Translations under genes and position numbers: made by a program
From: Acidobacteriota bacterium
Lineage (GTDB): Bacteria > Acidobacteriota > Terriglobia > Bryobacterales > Bryobacteraceae
Length of the DNA stretch: 41,328 bases
Direction: 5' to 3'
Assembly (NCBI GenBank): GCA_018268835.1
Contig: JAFDVU010000046.1
Span: forward strand, 1-41,328
Part shown: piece by piece, positions 33,260 through 41,328 of the stretch
Layout of the letters: each line of letters begins with the position of its first letter
Numbering within the stretch: the stretch's first letter is position 1
The notes under the pieces: model-generated
Databases searched by the model: none
The model's input: the letters and a program-made list of their open reading frames with translations, nothing else
What the model was told of the DNA's origin: nothing

Positions 33260-34276
33260 TTACTCGTTCTGGTAGACGTTCTCGAGCAGGGTGGCGGGAT
33301 CGGGCCAGGGGCTCCGGTCGGCGAAGGCGACGGCGTCATCAACCTCGGCCTTGACGGCGGCCTGCGCTGCATCAAGATCGTCCCGTTTGGCCCAGCTTTC
33401 CTCGAGCATGCGTTGTTCGAGGCGGACGATGGGATCGAGTTTGCCCCATTCTTCGAACATCTCCTTGGGGACGTAGTGGGCGGCGTCGTGCGCGGAGTGG
33501 CCGGTCATGCGGAAAGTCTTGCACTCGAGCATGTAGGGGCCGAGTCCGGCGCGAGCGTGGGCGGCGGCGCGGCGGGTGGCTTCGTAGACGGCGAAGACGT
33601 CATTGCCGTCGACGATTTCGGAGGGCATATTGTAGGCGGCGCCGCGGTCGGCCACGTTGGCGCAGGCCATCTGCATGTGGAGCGGGGTGGAGTAGGCGTA
33701 CTGGTTGTTGTTGCAGATGAAGACGACGGGCAGTTTCTGCACGGTCGCGAGGTTGACGCCTTCATGCCAGTCGCCACGGCTGGTGGCGCCGTCGCCGAAG
33801 TAGCTGAAGGCGACGCCGTTTTTGCCCTGATAACGCAGCGCGAGAGCGACTCCGGCGGCGACGGGGACGGTGGCGGCGAGTGCGCTGATGATGGAGACGA
33901 CGCCGGCCTTCATATCGCCCATGTGCATGTTCCCGTCGCGGCCTCTGGTGAGGCCGTCGACACGGCCCATATACTGGGCGAGCACGCGGCGCGCGGAGAC
34001 GCCGCGGATGAAGAACACGGCCATGTCGCGGTGCGAGGGCAGCATGACGTCTTCGGGTTCGGCGCAGAGGGCGCTGCCGACGGGGATGGCTTCCTGCCCG
34101 CGTCCGACATAAACGCCGCCGACGACTTTGCCCTGCCGGTAGAGTTTGCGCTCGATCCGATCCTCGACCTCGCGCATGAGGGACATGTAGTACAGGAACT
34201 TATGCGCCAGTTCGGCCCTAAGGCCCTCCTCCTGGGCGTGTTGTGCATCCGCACTAGTGGCGTGGACCGCGTTCAT
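33260..34276 (-). CDS. pdhA: 2-oxoacid (pyruvate) dehydrogenase E1 alpha subunit
   Basis: A 338-residue E1-alpha subunit that binds thiamine diphosphate. The cofactor motif GDG...NN is complete (FGDGATSRGDWHEGVN, then VVFICNNNQYA). The phosphorylation-loop region TFRMTGHSAHDAAHYV and the early GRGQEAIPVGSAL and PSHRDMAVFFIRG motifs are typical of pyruvate/acetoin-type E1-alpha. ATG 34276 has a GAGGA ribosome-binding site and gives a normal N-terminus; longer in-frame extensions are unconserved. The gene is followed by pdhB after 4 bp, so they form one operon. A TATACT -10-like hexamer lies on the minus strand at 34308-34313 without a clear -35. Confidence 0.92.
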   Translation of the reverse strand: MNAVHATSADAQHAQEEGLRAELAHKFLYYMSLMREVEDRIERKLYRQGKVVGGVYVGRGQEAIPVGSALCAEPEDVMLPSHRDMAVFFIRGVSARRVLAQYMGRVDGLTRGRDGNMHMGDMKAGVVSIISALAATVPVAAGVALALRYQGKNGVAFSYFGDGATSRGDWHEGVNLATVQKLPVVFICNNNQYAYSTPLHMQMACANVADRGAAYNMPSEIVDGNDVFAVYEATRRAAAHARAGLGPYMLECKTFRMTGHSAHDAAHYVPKEMFEEWGKLDPIVRLEQRMLEESWAKRDDLDAAQAAVKAEVDDAVAFADRSPWPDPATLLENVYQNE

Positions 34277-34530
34277 GGGATTTCCTCTGTCACAAGGGCT
34301 AAGGGTAAGTATAACTCTCCGGGGCGCGTTTCTGTGGCGGCGAAGGTCCGGGGCGTTCGGTTGTATTCCTGCTCCAAAGGCTCTGGGGTGACCCGGCGGG
34401 CGTGCCGATTCAGACTCTAGTATCTTTTTACAGTACGCATCCACATTGCAGTGGTGCTACCATGCGGTTGGCCCTACCAGGGCCCATGTAACGCCAATGT
34501 GAACCCACCGGTTCAGGAGAATAGATACCA

Positions 34531-34869
34531 ATGACCAAGAAACTGATTGTTTTGTTCGCCCTGTTCGCACTCGTAGCCGCTATTGCGGGCACCGTCCCGG
34601 TCGCCGGCCCATCGTACAGCGTGAAGTTGCTGCGTCCCTCCGTTGTGAAGGGCACTGTGCTGAAGGAAGGGGAGTACCGCGTCAACGTTGGAACCGATAG
34701 CGTGACGATTGGAAACGGCAAAGTGTCGGTTGAAGTATCGGCCAAGGTTGAGAGCACGGACTCCAAGTTCCCGACCACGGCTATCCGGTACACGGAAGAA
34801 GCCGGCAAGAGCAAGATCTCTGAAATCCGTTTCGGCGGCACCAAGACCAAGGTGCTCCTCGCCGACTGA
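34531..34869 (+). CDS. Small secreted protein of unknown function
   Basis: A 112-residue exported protein: signal peptide at residues 1-25 (MTKKLIVLFALFALVAAIAG), then a beta-rich, Lys- and Val-rich mature domain of about 87 residues (YSVKLLRPSVVKGTVLKEGEYRVN, then alternating hydrophobic strands). The LKEGEYRV segment recalls small acidobacterial secreted proteins with a single beta-sandwich, but I recognise no named family or enzymatic motif. There is a good ribosome-binding site (AGGAG, 34516-34520), and a strong intrinsic terminator 26 bp after the stop, so it is a monocistronic and possibly highly expressed gene. It diverges from pdhA over 254 bp. Confidence 0.75.
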   Translation: MTKKLIVLFALFALVAAIAGTVPVAGPSYSVKLLRPSVVKGTVLKEGEYRVNVGTDSVTIGNGKVSVEVSAKVESTDSKFPTTAIRYTEEAGKSKISEIRFGGTKTKVLLAD

Positions 34870-34895
34870 CGGCGCTCGTTCAAACAGTATGTAGC

Positions 34896-34925
34896 GGGCC
34901 GGGGACTCCTCCCCCGGCCCTTTTT
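34896..34925 (+). terminator. Strong rho-independent terminator
   Basis: GGGCCGGGG (34896-34904) pairs perfectly with CCCCGGCCC (34912-34920) around a 7-nt loop, followed by five T residues (34921-34925). It lies 26 bp after the small secreted-protein gene and is the best intrinsic terminator in the window. Confidence 0.9.
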
Positions 34926-34988
34926 CTATTTTGGGTGGCCGGACGGGGAAACGGTGTATCGGGCGCCGGATCGCAGGGGTGAGGACAG

Positions 34989-35077
34989 TGGTGGCGAAGG
35001 TGGGGGTCGAACCCACACGCACAGTGAAGTGCGCCAGATTTTGAGTCTGGTGCGTCTGCCAGTTCCGCCACTTCGCC
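34989..35077 (-). tRNA. tRNA-Leu (anticodon CAA)
   Basis: On the minus strand the sequence folds into a class II tRNA of 89 nt. The acceptor stem GGCGAAG pairs with CUUCGCC and is followed by discriminator A and an encoded CCA (34989-34991). The anticodon stem CCAGA/UCUGG encloses loop CUCAAAA, giving anticodon CAA, which reads UUG. A long variable arm, as expected for tRNA-Leu, is followed by a T-stem GUGGG/CCCAC with loop UUCGACC. The 5' body GGCGAAGUGGCGGAACUGGC is typical of bacterial tRNA-Leu. A TACACT -10-like hexamer lies on the minus strand at 35096-35101. Confidence 0.95.
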
Positions 35078-35215
35078 ACGGACAGGCTACAACTCAGTGT
35101 AGCGGATTCCGCGGCGAAGTGATGGAGTCGGTGACAAGCACACGGGAGTCGGGCTGGCGCTGACACCGTGCAAGGCGACTGCACACGGATCATGATCTAG
35201 CGAAATTCCCGGACA

Positions 35216-36310
35216 TTACACCAGGGGGTTACCGGCGAGGATGGCGACGATGCGTTCGGCGGCGCGGCCGTCCCATTTTTCGGGCGGCGCGTAGGCGGTG
35301 CGGTTGAACTCAAGGGCGCGCGAGGCGGCGGCGAGGATAGCGGGGGCGCTGCGGCCGACCAGGACGTTGGTGCCAATGGTGCAGGTGATGGGCCGCTCGG
35401 TGTTCTCGCGCATAGTGATGCAGGGGATGCCGAGCACGGTGGTCTCTTCCTGGATGCCCCCGCTATCGGTCAGGATCATGCGGGAGCGCGCCATCAGGCC
35501 GAGGAACGCGAGGTAGCCGAGGGGTTCGACTATGCGGATGCCAGGTTGGCCTTCCAAGCCGGATCGGAGGCCGAATTCGGTGAGGCGGCCGAGGGTTCGG
35601 GGGTGGGCGGGGAAGACGACCGGGATGCGGAGGGACACTTCAGTGACGGCGCCGACAATGTCGGAGAGGATCCCGGGGTGATCGACGTTGGCCGGGCGGT
35701 GGAGGGTGACCACGGCGTAGCGGCCTTCTTCCAGGCCTTCGGACAGGGGTAGAGAGCGAGCCTGTGCGACGTGGCGTAGAAGCGTATCGATCATGGTATT
35801 ACCGACGAAGTGGATGCGCTCGGGAGCGACTCCTTCGCGGCGGAGGTTTTCGCCAGCCAGGGTATCGGTGGTGAAGAGCAGATCGGCGATGGCGTCGGTG
35901 CAGAGACGGTTGATCTCCTCGGGCATGGACATATCACCGGAGCGCAGACCAGCCTCGACGTGGGCGACCTGGATGCCCAATTTCTTGGCAGCGAGGGTAC
36001 AGGCCAGGGTGGAGTTGACGTCGCCGACAACCAGGACCCACTCCGGCTTTTCCTTCAGGCAGACTTCCTCGAAGGCGATCATCGTGCGTCCGGTCTGCTG
36101 GCTGTGGGTGCCGGAACCGATGCCGAGGTTGATGTCCGGTTCGCGGATACCGAGATCGCGGAAGAAACTACCGGACATCTTGTGGTCGTAGTGCTGGCCG
36201 GTATGAACGAGCAACACATCGGAGCCGCGGCCGATTCGCTCGAAGGCATTGAGGATGGGCGCCACCTTCATGAAATTGGGGCGGGCACCGGCAACGATTA
36301 AGAATCGCAC
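35216..36310 (-). CDS. wecB: UDP-N-acetylglucosamine 2-epimerase (non-hydrolysing)
   Basis: A GT-B-fold enzyme that converts UDP-GlcNAc to UDP-ManNAc for surface glycans. The 364 residues fit the family (about 370). Conserved elements are visible: GARPNFMKVAPI at the N-terminus, VHTGQHYD, GDVNSTLA with the catalytic Asp, HVEAGLRSGDMSMPEEINR with two catalytic Glu residues, the LHRPANVD loop with the His, and SGGIQEE near the C-terminus. GTG 36310 starts right at the first strand (MRFLIVAGARPN). An ATG at 36379 would add a hydrophobic 23-residue extension that is unusual for this cytoplasmic enzyme. It diverges from the tail-fibre-like gene over 127 bp. Confidence 0.93.
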   Translation of the reverse strand: MRFLIVAGARPNFMKVAPILNAFERIGRGSDVLLVHTGQHYDHKMSGSFFRDLGIREPDINLGIGSGTHSQQTGRTMIAFEEVCLKEKPEWVLVVGDVNSTLACTLAAKKLGIQVAHVEAGLRSGDMSMPEEINRLCTDAIADLLFTTDTLAGENLRREGVAPERIHFVGNTMIDTLLRHVAQARSLPLSEGLEEGRYAVVTLHRPANVDHPGILSDIVGAVTEVSLRIPVVFPAHPRTLGRLTEFGLRSGLEGQPGIRIVEPLGYLAFLGLMARSRMILTDSGGIQEETTVLGIPCITMRENTERPITCTIGTNVLVGRSAPAILAAASRALEFNRTAYAPPEKWDGRAAERIVAILAGNPLV

Positions 36311-36437
36311 GATGCCGATTGTAGCAGCACAGGCGCAAGCGAAAAACACAACATTTCCCAAATAATCAAGCACTTGCATTTTTCACAGGGCAGATTCACG
36401 AGGGGGGACGGATACCGTGACCAGTGGAGAGAACAAG

Positions 36438-39400
36438 ATGTTCAGGATGGCATTGCTAACGCTGGCTTGCATTGGGGCGGCGGCTCAGACACGGATCGAT
36501 CTGCGCAGTCAGACGAAGGCGGTGGATTTTTCCGCCGCCGGCGCGACCAGGCCGATGAAGACAGGCACGACGCTTCCGTCCACGTGCGCGACGGGTGAAA
36601 TGTTCTTCAAGACCGACGCTCCGCCGGGAGCGAACTTATACGGCTGCACCGGAGCCAATACCTGGTCGGTGCAAAGCGGGATTTCCAGTCAGAGTTGCTG
36701 GTACGACACGGGCGACGCCACGTTGAAATGCCGGGACGCGAGCGGGAACACTTATACCGCGGTAAGGACCGCCTCGGGCGGCACGGCGAGTCAATGGATC
36801 GACTACATCGCGCCATCGGGCGTTCCACACACATCGCGGCCGACAGCAGCGGACGTGGGCGCGCTGGGCGATCCGGGCGCGAACGGGATCGCGTACCGCA
36901 GTGGAGCGGGCACGACGGTGCCCGCAGGGGCAGACCAGATCAGCGCCGCGACGGGGTGCGAGGACAACGGGACGCACGGCAACGCCTATGCCTGCGCGCT
37001 GTCGCCGGCGATTGCCGCTTACCGGGCGGGTACGACATACTGGTTCAAGGCTGGAGCGGCGAATACGGGGCCGGCGACACTGAGCTTCAACGGACTGCCT
37101 GCCAAGATCATCAAGAAGTTGGCCACCCAGGACGTTTCGGCCAACGATATTCTGGCCGGGCAATGGGTGATGGTCACGTACGACGGCGTGAATATGCAGA
37201 TGCAAAGCCAGCCGGCAAACCCCCCGGGGACGTTGGTGTCGAGTGTTTTCGGGAGGACCGGGCTGGTAACTGGGCAAACCGGAGATTACACGACGGCCCA
37301 GGTGACCGAAAGCGGGAACCTCTATTTCACCAACGCCCGGGCGCAGGCGGCCTTCAGTTTCCCGGGGGTGGTGCGGCAGACCGGGGGTACGGTGGACTGT
37401 CCGACCTGCGTTACGACAGGGACATCGGCGGATACGGACCTGTCGGGCACCTTTCCACATCTGAGCGTCACGCGGATTCAGGGGCGGGCGGTGGCATCGA
37501 CGCAGCCGACGGACCTGCAGTACCTGGGGTGGAACAATAGCGCGAGCCGGTGGGAACCCAAGACGCTGCCCGTATCGCCGGTCACATCGATTTTCGGGCG
37601 CACCGGGGCGGTGACGGCGCAGGCAGGCGACTACACGTTCGCTCAGATTTCGGGCACGGCCTCGGCAAGCCAGGTTCCAGCGGTGGTGATGCGGACCGAC
37701 CAGAGCAATACGGTGACGGCGGGAACGCAGGACCTGAGCGGGGCGTCGCACACGCTGCCGATGAAGACCGGGCTTTCAACAAGCCTGCCGGCGACTTGCC
37801 AGGTAGGCGAGACCTATTTCGCGTCGGACGCGCAGGCGGGTAAGAACGTGTACGGCTGCACGGCGGCCAATGCATGGTCGGTCGAGGGCGGACTCCCGAC
37901 GGTGCAGACCGAGGGAGTCGTGGTAGGTTCCCGGGATGTGACCAACTACGTGGCGGGCCCCGGGCTGGTATCGCTGCTCACGGACACGGGATCGGGGATC
38001 GACGTTCAATGGTCCCTGGATACGGCGGTGGTCCAGACGCAGTCCGGGGAGCAGAGTGGAACGGCGCTGCTGTGTGCGTCATCCAGCGGGTCGGCGACAG
38101 ATTACCGGTGTTCTCTTTCACCGGCAGCCGTGAAGTACGCGACGGGAATGGTGCTGCATTGGAACCCGGACATCACGGCGGCGGGAGGCCCCACCACGCT
38201 GAACGTCGACAGCCTTGGGGCGAAACCGGTGGTGCTGGCGGACGGAGTAAGTAATCCGACGCCGGGGGACCTGGTGATGGGGCACCTGTATTCGGTCTGG
38301 TATGACGGGAGTAAGTTCCGTCTGGCGCCGACGACGGTTGCCGCGGTCGGAGGGCTGACGGATCCGGGGGCGAATGGAGTCATTTACCGGAGCGCCGCGG
38401 GAACAACCGGGAACGCCACCGCGGATCAGATCAGCGGCTCTTTCTTCTGTCAGGACGTCGGGACGGCCGGCGAGTACGGGTGCGACATCAATCCACCACT
38501 TACCGGGTACACCAACGGCAGTATTTACTGGTTCAAGGCCGGAACGACCAACACTGGCGCGGCGGCCGTTAACTTCAATTCGCTGGGTCCGAAAGCCATC
38601 AAGAAGTTCGCCAACCAGCAACTCGCCGCAGGCGACATCATCGCCGGACAGTGGGTCATGCTGGCATACGATGGAACGAGCATGCAGATGCTCAGCCAGC
38701 CGGCCACTGGCGGGACTGGTGGAGGAAGCGGCGGCAGCGTGGCGAGCGTCTTCGGGCGCACAGGGGCGGTGACGGCTCAAGCGGGTGACTATTCGACGGC
38801 ACAGGTGACCGAGAGCGGCAACCTGTACTTTACCGATGCGCGGGCGCGGAGTGCGGTTACGTGGAGTACGCTGAGCGGGATCCCGGCTACGTTTGCGCCG
38901 TCGGCGCACGCGGCGAGTCACGAGAACGGCGGGCCGGATGAAATCGCAACGGGGACGCCGGCGCCGTACGGCATTCCCAAGGCCGACGCGGGCGGGCGGC
39001 TGTCCAGCGGTTGGCTGCCGCTACCGGGCGCGTCGTCAATAGGCGGCGTACAAGCCGCGGATTGCGGTACGACGGGTTTCGTGCAGAAGATCAACTCCGA
39101 CGGATCGGTGGGGTGCGCGGCGGGCGGCAGCGGGAGCGGTGGCACGTCGCGCAGTTACAGCTATGTGTGGCAGGGCGCGGTGCAGGCGGGAAGCACCGGT
39201 TTCGCCGTAAACCTTCCGGCCGCGGGTGCGCCAAGTCTGACCAACAGCGGAGCGGTTCGCGCGAGCGCGGTGCTGGAGTGGCCGACGGGGCAGAGCACGT
39301 ACTACGCGTGGTGGACGTTCGTGCTTCCGGCGGGATATCCGGCCAACGGAGCGATCACTTATACGCTGGAGACCCGGAGCGCGGACGGTACCAACCCGGC

Positions 39401-39671
39401 CAACGTCTATCTGGGCGCCGCATGCTCATCGACTGTGCTCGACAACCCCAACATCACGGAGGCGGGGGCTGTATCGATCCTGGCCGCCGCGGCATCCGGC
39501 CGGACGGTGACAAGCGGCGCGCTGACACCGAGCAGCGGCGGTCTGCCAAGCTGCTCGGCGGGGCAGCGGGTATGGATCAATATGCGGGTGGATACGAACG
39601 TTGCCGGCCAGGCCATGAATCAACCATTCGACCTGGCCTCGGCGGTGTTTAGTGTGCAAGGGGGCATTTAG
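36438..39671 (+). CDS. Secreted modular protein with phage-tail-fibre-like repeats
   Basis: A 1077-residue exported protein: signal peptide MFRMALLTLACIGAAAQ, then a mosaic of repeated modules. Module A (MKTG...LP.TC..GE..F....G...YGCT.AN.WSV) occurs near 36550-36680 and 37755-37890. Module B (DPGANG..YRS.AGT, YWFKAG..NTG, then ILAGQWVM..YDG..MQ) is near 36867-37220 and 38360-38708, with a divergent copy at about 38061-38340. Module C (VFGRTGAVTAQAGDY) occurs near 37228, 37577 and 38737; two copies continue with TESGNLYFT.ARA. Modules B and C are patterns familiar from phage tail fibres, but here they follow a bacterial signal peptide and no other phage genes are present. The C-terminal 170 residues after a Gly/Ser linker form a separate beta domain. 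A GGAGAG ribosome-binding site precedes ATG 36438. It is likely an adhesin or surface fibre. Confidence 0.8.
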   Translation: MFRMALLTLACIGAAAQTRIDLRSQTKAVDFSAAGATRPMKTGTTLPSTCATGEMFFKTDAPPGANLYGCTGANTWSVQSGISSQSCWYDTGDATLKCRDASGNTYTAVRTASGGTASQWIDYIAPSGVPHTSRPTAADVGALGDPGANGIAYRSGAGTTVPAGADQISAATGCEDNGTHGNAYACALSPAIAAYRAGTTYWFKAGAANTGPATLSFNGLPAKIIKKLATQDVSANDILAGQWVMVTYDGVNMQMQSQPANPPGTLVSSVFGRTGLVTGQTGDYTTAQVTESGNLYFTNARAQAAFSFPGVVRQTGGTVDCPTCVTTGTSADTDLSGTFPHLSVTRIQGRAVASTQPTDLQYLGWNNSASRWEPKTLPVSPVTSIFGRTGAVTAQAGDYTFAQISGTASASQVPAVVMRTDQSNTVTAGTQDLSGASHTLPMKTGLSTSLPATCQVGETYFASDAQAGKNVYGCTAANAWSVEGGLPTVQTEGVVVGSRDVTNYVAGPGLVSLLTDTGSGIDVQWSLDTAVVQTQSGEQSGTALLCASSSGSATDYRCSLSPAAVKYATGMVLHWNPDITAAGGPTTLNVDSLGAKPVVLADGVSNPTPGDLVMGHLYSVWYDGSKFRLAPTTVAAVGGLTDPGANGVIYRSAAGTTGNATADQISGSFFCQDVGTAGEYGCDINPPLTGYTNGSIYWFKAGTTNTGAAAVNFNSLGPKAIKKFANQQLAAGDIIAGQWVMLAYDGTSMQMLSQPATGGTGGGSGGSVASVFGRTGAVTAQAGDYSTAQVTESGNLYFTDARARSAVTWSTLSGIPATFAPSAHAASHENGGPDEIATGTPAPYGIPKADAGGRLSSGWLPLPGASSIGGVQAADCGTTGFVQKINSDGSVGCAAGGSGSGGTSRSYSYVWQGAVQAGSTGFAVNLPAAGAPSLTNSGAVRASAVLEWPTGQSTYYAWWTFVLPAGYPANGAITYTLETRSADGTNPANVYLGAACSSTVLDNPNITEAGAVSILAAAASGRTVTSGALTPSSGGLPSCSAGQRVWINMRVDTNVAGQAMNQPFDLASAVFSVQGGI

Positions 39672-39674
39672 GCA

Positions 39675-41328
39675 ATGAAGACGTCTCTAACGATTTCACT
39701 GCTATCTCTGTTCGTATCGTCCGCTTGGGGCGCGGCCTGCACCAGTGCCGCGAGCGGTTCGTGGAGCAGCAAGACGACATGGGGCGCCAACGGCTGCGCG
39801 GGATCGTCCGGCCCCAACTCGACGCCCGGCTTGGGAGACACGGTAACGATCAACCACGCGGTGACTCAGGACGTTGCCAGCCTCGTGATCGGCGTGAATG
39901 GCGCGGCTCCGGTGAAATCCTACCTCCAGAGCATCACGGGTGGCGGCGGCACGGGGTACACGTCCTGCACCGCTTCCATCAGCGGCGGGACAGCGGTTCG
40001 CTATGGTGGCGTGGGATGTTACGTGACTTCGGCGGGGGCGGTTACCCCGTACATTTACGACCGTGGAGTCTATTCGGCGTGCCCGACGATCACGGTGGCT
40101 GGTACCGGGGGCACGGGAGCAACACTTCCGGGGACTTTGACCTGCGCGACGGCTGGAGGAACAGCGGCAATCAAGATCGGCGCGAACGGAACATTGACGG
40201 TCGCGGCGAACACTTACGTCCGGGGCACGCTGGTGGTGGACTCCGGCTACGGAAACACCCTTAACGCCTTCACTCTCAGCCCCGGCGCTACCCTCTACAT
40301 GGACATGACCCAAGCGGCGGGTGCGATGTACCGGATTGAGGGCACTAACGCCTACTCGCGTGTGATGACCACGGACTGCACTTCGGCCCAGTGCTCGGTG
40401 CAAGGGTATGGAGGAACGACTGCGATTGAGCAGGCCAGTATTTCGTATGGGCTGGGGATCACGTTCAAAAATGTCCTGTTCAAGAACGTCGGGGACGCCT
40501 ATACGTTCGGGATATACACGCAGTCATTTGGTAGTGGCTGGATCTATCCTAACGATTTGGAGAACAACACCTTCGACACCTGCGGTGTTGTGGCGTTCGG
40601 AGCCGGTAATACAGGCGCGCCGGTCACGTTCAATGGCAATACGTTCAAGAACACCCCCATGCGCTATCCGGGAGATCTTTTGGCGACCAATGTGTACATC
40701 CTCTACGGATCGGCCAATTCCGGAGGCGTGAGACTGTTCCAGAACAATGTGATGGATCAGAGCGTCCAGAATCCCAACGGAAGCGTAATACCAATGAAGG
40801 ACTACTCCGTCACCGGGAACGTATTCGGTAGGGAGTTAAGGCTGCAATCTGCTACGGCTGCGAGTCCGGTACTTTTCCAGCATAACTTCTGGCGTTTGTC
40901 TCCTCCCGCCGGTTGGGGGGCTAGTTACACATGGGCAACCATCGCCAGCAGCATTGACGATGTGTACATGTTCCTTGACACCGCCTATGGAGTGAATCCG
41001 CACCAGATCACAGGGTTGATGACAGGCAATGCGCTTACGAACTTCATTGGTGGCTTCAGTGGGCACAACACGGGAGATTCGGGCGAATGGACGCCACCCA
41101 CGTCAGTATCCAACTCACTGTTTCTGTGCGATGCGTCCGGCGTTGGATCGTCTGAGATCGCGTCCACGCAGGGCGCGGGTGGGACGTATCTGCACAACAC
41201 CCGCTGCGGAGGATACGGGTCGTTCGGGACTCTGCAGACGAACGAAACGACGCTTACACCCGCGGGATCGGTCACGTACAAGAGCAACCTGACTTTTGAG
41301 ACGGCGCAGGGGAGCGGGATTTCCATGA
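39675..41328 (+). CDS. Secreted G8-like/right-handed beta-helix protein (partial, runs off the window)
   Basis: An open frame of 551 codons with no stop before the window end, so the gene is truncated at 3' by the window. A signal peptide (MKTSLTISLLSLFVSSAWGA) is followed by GSWSSKTTWG...PGLGDTVTINHAVT, which looks like the start of a G8-type domain found in extracellular polysaccharide-binding proteins. From about residue 255 the protein is rich in Asn ladder turns and short strands (NNTFDTCGV, NGNTFKNTP, QNNVMDQS, TGNVFGREL), the signature of a right-handed parallel beta-helix as in pectate-lyase-like and polysaccharide-degrading proteins. It begins 3 bp after the stop of the tail-fibre-like gene, so the two are probably one operon. 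No catalytic residues can be named. Confidence 0.8.
   Translation, partial: MKTSLTISLLSLFVSSAWGAACTSAASGSWSSKTTWGANGCAGSSGPNSTPGLGDTVTINHAVTQDVASLVIGVNGAAPVKSYLQSITGGGGTGYTSCTASISGGTAVRYGGVGCYVTSAGAVTPYIYDRGVYSACPTITVAGTGGTGATLPGTLTCATAGGTAAIKIGANGTLTVAANTYVRGTLVVDSGYGNTLNAFTLSPGATLYMDMTQAAGAMYRIEGTNAYSRVMTTDCTSAQCSVQGYGGTTAIEQASISYGLGITFKNVLFKNVGDAYTFGIYTQSFGSGWIYPNDLENNTFDTCGVVAFGAGNTGAPVTFNGNTFKNTPMRYPGDLLATNVYILYGSANSGGVRLFQNNVMDQSVQNPNGSVIPMKDYSVTGNVFGRELRLQSATAASPVLFQHNFWRLSPPAGWGASYTWATIASSIDDVYMFLDTAYGVNPHQITGLMTGNALTNFIGGFSGHNTGDSGEWTPPTSVSNSLFLCDASGVGSSEIASTQGAGGTYLHNTRCGGYGSFGTLQTNETTLTPAGSVTYKSNLTFETAQGSGISM

Noticed and set aside
34927..35215. Genomic-island boundary at the tRNA-Leu gene
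   Set aside because: No integrase is adjacent and no direct repeat of the tRNA 3' end was noticed elsewhere in the window.
36438..41328. Prophage
   Set aside because: Tail-fibre-like modules are the only phage-like feature; no integrase, terminase, capsid, portal or lysis gene is seen, and the proteins have signal peptides.

Overview
The window is GC-rich, densely packed chromosomal DNA that most resembles an Acidobacteriota genome of the Solibacter/Bryobacter type. The clues are a very large Oar-like TonB-dependent receptor with an N-terminal carboxypeptidase-regulatory-like domain, a PEP-CTERM protein, a Tat-exported xylose-isomerase-like TIM-barrel protein, a periplasmic cytochrome c-PQQ fusion, and many signal-peptide proteins among housekeeping genes. 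The taxonomy is inferred from gene content only. No rRNA, insertion sequence, integrase or CRISPR array was seen.

Layout. 1-8.6 kb: a PEP-CTERM surface protein, acetyl-CoA synthetase (acs), a PhcB-like methyltransferase divergent from a cytochrome c/PQQ quinoprotein, and a two-domain M16 metalloprotease behind a near-consensus sigma-70 promoter. 8.7-13.9 kb: galE (minus) divergent from a plus-strand run of a ThDP enzyme, coaD, an aspartate aminotransferase and a mannose-6-phosphate isomerase. 13.9-23.5 kb: a minus-strand run of msrA lipoprotein, TPR protein, speA, thiG, a GT39-type glycosyltransferase and the Oar-like receptor. 23.5-25.3 kb: a VanX/DdpX-type dipeptidase convergent on the TIM-barrel protein, with a hairpin that contains both stop codons.

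25.3-31.5 kb is a signalling island: a NarL-type response regulator followed by its PAS histidine kinase; a lone receiver without output domain; a 445-bp structured intergenic region with a perfect 17-bp inverted repeat; then a small sigma-region-4-like HTH protein translationally coupled (ATGA) to a PAS-PAS-kinase-receiver-receiver hybrid kinase.

31.6-34.3 kb: pdhA-pdhB (E1 of a 2-oxoacid dehydrogenase), whose 3' end overlaps a secreted, apparently degenerate neutral-ceramidase-like gene. 34.5-36.3 kb: a small secreted protein with a strong terminator, tRNA-Leu(CAA) and wecB. 36.4-41.3 kb: two adjacent secreted proteins, a 1077-residue mosaic of phage-tail-fibre-like modules and a G8/beta-helix protein that is open at the window end. 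With wecB, galE, manA and the glycosyltransferase, this suggests investment in surface polysaccharides and surface proteins.

The most unusual parts are the HTH-hybrid-kinase couple with its inverted repeat, the tail-fibre-like plus beta-helix pair, the N-terminal cytochrome-PQQ fusion, and the degenerate ceramidase-like gene. None can be shown to be a new system from sequence reading alone.
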